Shown here: positions 15,445 to 16,598 of the stretch, one piece after another
Layout: each line of letters starts with the position of its first letter
Position numbering within the stretch: position 1 is the first letter of the stretch
Assembly: GCA_002353225.1 (NCBI GenBank)
Contig: DEJF01000022.1
Coordinates: forward strand, 1 to 16,598
DNA from: Prevotella sp. UBA2755
GTDB taxonomy: Bacteria > Bacteroidota > Bacteroidia > Bacteroidales > Bacteroidaceae
Reading direction: 5' to 3'
DNA length: 16,598 nt
Made by a program: the position numbers and the translations under genes
The notes under the pieces: model-generated
Database searches by the model: none
What the model was told of the DNA's origin: nothing
The model's input: only the letters and a program-made list of their open reading frames with translations

Positions 15445-16026
15445 TTATTTCCTAATAATCGTTACTTCCCCATTCTCTTTCAGGCGGATGATGCTGGAAG
15501 GCTGGTGGGGCTTATGCTCTTGACGGCGACTCCAACACACATAGTCGACCGCCTCTACAATACGAGGATCAATATCACAATAGTTCTGGGCTGCAGGCTC
15601 CCCGCTGATATTCGCAGAGGTGGACACCAATGCTTTCTGGAAGCGGTAGCAGAGTTCTTTAGAGAATGCCTCTTGTGTGATGCGCATTCCGATACTGCCA
15701 TCTTCCGCAATGAGATTCGGAGCCAGATTGATCGCTCCGTCAAGGATTAAGGTGGTCGGTCTACTGTCACTCTCTTTCAGACTGTCTATCAACTGCCACG
15801 CTACTTCCGGCACATTACGAACATAACGTTGCAGACGGGCATCGCTATCCACCAAGCAAATCAATGCCTTGGAGTCATCACGCTGTTTGATCTCATATAC
15901 CCGTTTCACGGCTTCCCCATTGGTGGCATCACAACCAATGCCCCAGACGGTATCGGTAGGATAAAGGATCACCCCACCCTTCCGCAGCACTTCCACTGCA
16001 TTCCGTATATCTTCTTCTCTTGTCAT
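15445..16026 (-). CDS. tsaC: L-threonylcarbamoyladenylate synthase (TsaC/YrdC/Sua5 family)
   Basis: 193 residues, the single-domain YrdC-type length without the Sua5 C-terminal domain. Motifs: VILYPTDTVWGIGCDATN (about 19-36), KQRDDSK (Lys47, Arg49, Ser52, Lys53) for the nucleotide and carboxylate, GSIGMRI, and the late LVSTSANISGEPA. It makes threonylcarbamoyl-AMP from threonine, bicarbonate and ATP, the first step in the t6A37 modification of tRNAs reading ANN codons. It is cytoplasmic. It looks like the first gene of the tsaC-clc-fmt-ORF43-rpe operon. A -7 element ends only 9 bp before the ATG, implying a very short leader. Confidence 0.95.
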   Translation of the reverse strand: MTREEDIRNAVEVLRKGGVILYPTDTVWGIGCDATNGEAVKRVYEIKQRDDSKALICLVDSDARLQRYVRNVPEVAWQLIDSLKESDSRPTTLILDGAINLAPNLIAEDGSIGMRITQEAFSKELCYRFQKALVSTSANISGEPAAQNYCDIDPRIVEAVDYVCWSRRQEHKPHQPSSIIRLKENGEVTIIRK

Positions 16027-16034
16027 ATCGTCTG

Positions 16035-16042
16035 CAAAGTTA
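16035..16042 (-). promoter_or_regulatory. -7 element for the tsaC operon
   Basis: TAACTTTG on the minus strand (16042-16035) fits TAnnTTTG. No TTTG at -33 was found. The predicted transcript start, near 16031, is about 5 nt before ATG 16026, so the tsaC message would be almost leaderless. Confidence 0.55.
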
Positions 16043-16200
16043 CTACTTTTCTGTCTATTTTAATTGTCCTAACGTCTTTTTTTTGGTCCATTTTCATGGT
16101 TTGTGTAATATATTAAACTATTTTCAAATTGTATTTATTATTTATTTTGTACTTTTATACCCGAAACAAAACCAAACTTTCAATAACACTTCTTTTAATA

Positions 16201-16540
16201 ATGTTTAAAGGACTAATCGTAGAGGAAGAAGTCAACACCGGTCGGCAGTGGTCATTCGATTTCGCTAAATTCATTGCCATCGTGGGGATGGTGTTAGTAC
16301 ACACCTTTATTTATATATGGGACGAAGACGGTCTGGAACAAGGTTTCCAGTATCGTCTCAACAATATCTATGGTGGTGTTCATCCACTGGGTCTTTGTGT
16401 GTTATCTCGTAGGTGGTCTCATGGATGGTGTACTCAATCTCTATCCCAATGACCTTTTACTGCTTGTGGTAGGTCTGTGCATACTGGTAATCTCCGCATG
16501 GCTGGCTCGCCGCAAGCCATTCTCACTCATTAAGATATAG
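16201..16540 (+). pseudogene. Remnant of a membrane acyltransferase-like gene
   Basis: From ATG 16201, about 58 residues look like the start of a multi-pass membrane acyltransferase. SFDFAKFIAIVGMVLVHTFI gives the first membrane helix with the Asp/Lys and His placement seen in acyltransferase-3 and heparan-acetyltransferase-like proteins. After NNIYGG (about 16377) this frame turns into unconvincing sequence and stops at 16452. In the +1 frame, from 16370 to the TAG at 16538-16540, there is a convincing membrane-protein C-terminus: MVVFIHWVFVCYLVGG, a second hydrophobic stretch (LLLLVVGLCILVISAWLA) and a basic tail. The two parts total about 115 residues, against roughly 350-400 for the family. 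A large internal deletion with a frame change therefore explains them best. The exact family is tentative. Confidence 0.65.
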
Positions 16541-16548
16541 CAACAGGG

Positions 16549-16589
16549 AAGGGGTTTTCATGTCCCTACATGTATTTTTTAAAACCCTT
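16549..16589 (+). terminator. Possible terminator after the acyltransferase remnant
   Basis: CATGT (16559-16563) pairs with ACATG (16568-16572) around CCCT, followed by six T at 16575-16580. An outer pair, AAGGGGTTTT (16549-16558) with AAAACCCTT (16581-16589), could enclose both. The inner stem is short, so this is a weak call. Confidence 0.4.
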
Positions 16590-16598
16590 GTCACCGTT

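Noticed and set aside
16129..16200. Upstream in-frame ATG extending the acyltransferase remnant by 24 residues
   Set aside because: The extension is low-complexity AT-rich intergenic sequence. The ATG at 16201 gives a normal N-terminus ahead of the first membrane helix.

Overview
The window looks like chromosomal DNA from a Bacteroidales bacterium, most probably Prevotella or a close relative. Three things point there. Several gene starts carry the Bacteroidetes promoter form TTTG-N19/20-TAnnTTTG, and there are no clear Shine-Dalgarno sequences. Several proteins belong to families typical of that phylum (tandem DUF3857 proteins, a DUF3667 zinc-ribbon membrane protein, an ECF sigma factor with a GRMRYALIN-type region 4). 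The small-gene clusters (coiled-coil protein, zapA, rny; and tsaC, clc, fmt, rpe) also fit. The genus assignment is inference from sequence style, not from a search.

Layout. Positions 1-3586 (minus strand) hold two exported DUF3857/transglutaminase-like proteins whose stop and start overlap; the second runs off the left edge. A 140-bp divergent intergenic region carries one good promoter for each direction. Positions 3727-6905 (plus) hold a probable three-gene operon: a DUF3667 membrane protein, an unrecognised single-pass membrane protein, and a Gfo/Idh/MocA oxidoreductase. A nested set of inverted repeats at 6891-6986, including an intrinsic terminator, separates this from the convergent minus-strand operon at 6991-9181 (coiled-coil protein, zapA, rny: cell division and RNA turnover). 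A hypothetical gene (9258-9890, minus) is divergent from rfbA (10001-10873, plus; dTDP-sugar synthesis), which ends in a textbook terminator. An ECF sigma factor gene (11057-11656, plus) with its own promoter shares its stop codon bases with rpe.

Positions 11653-16026 (minus) form a likely housekeeping operon, read right to left: tsaC (tRNA t6A), a ClC chloride transporter with two CBS domains, fmt (initiator tRNA formylation), an overlooked 43-codon ORF, and rpe (pentose phosphate pathway). At the right edge (16201-16540, plus) is a collapsed remnant of a membrane acyltransferase-like gene, with an N-terminal and a C-terminal piece in different frames.

There is no sign of a prophage, CRISPR array, insertion sequence or tRNA/rRNA gene. 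Most of the window is ordinary core genome. The items most worth a second look are the 43-aa ORF, the acyltransferase remnant, the Cys-less transglutaminase paralogue coupled to a Cys-containing one, the two nearly leaderless promoter/start arrangements, and the unrecognised 404-aa and 210-aa proteins.
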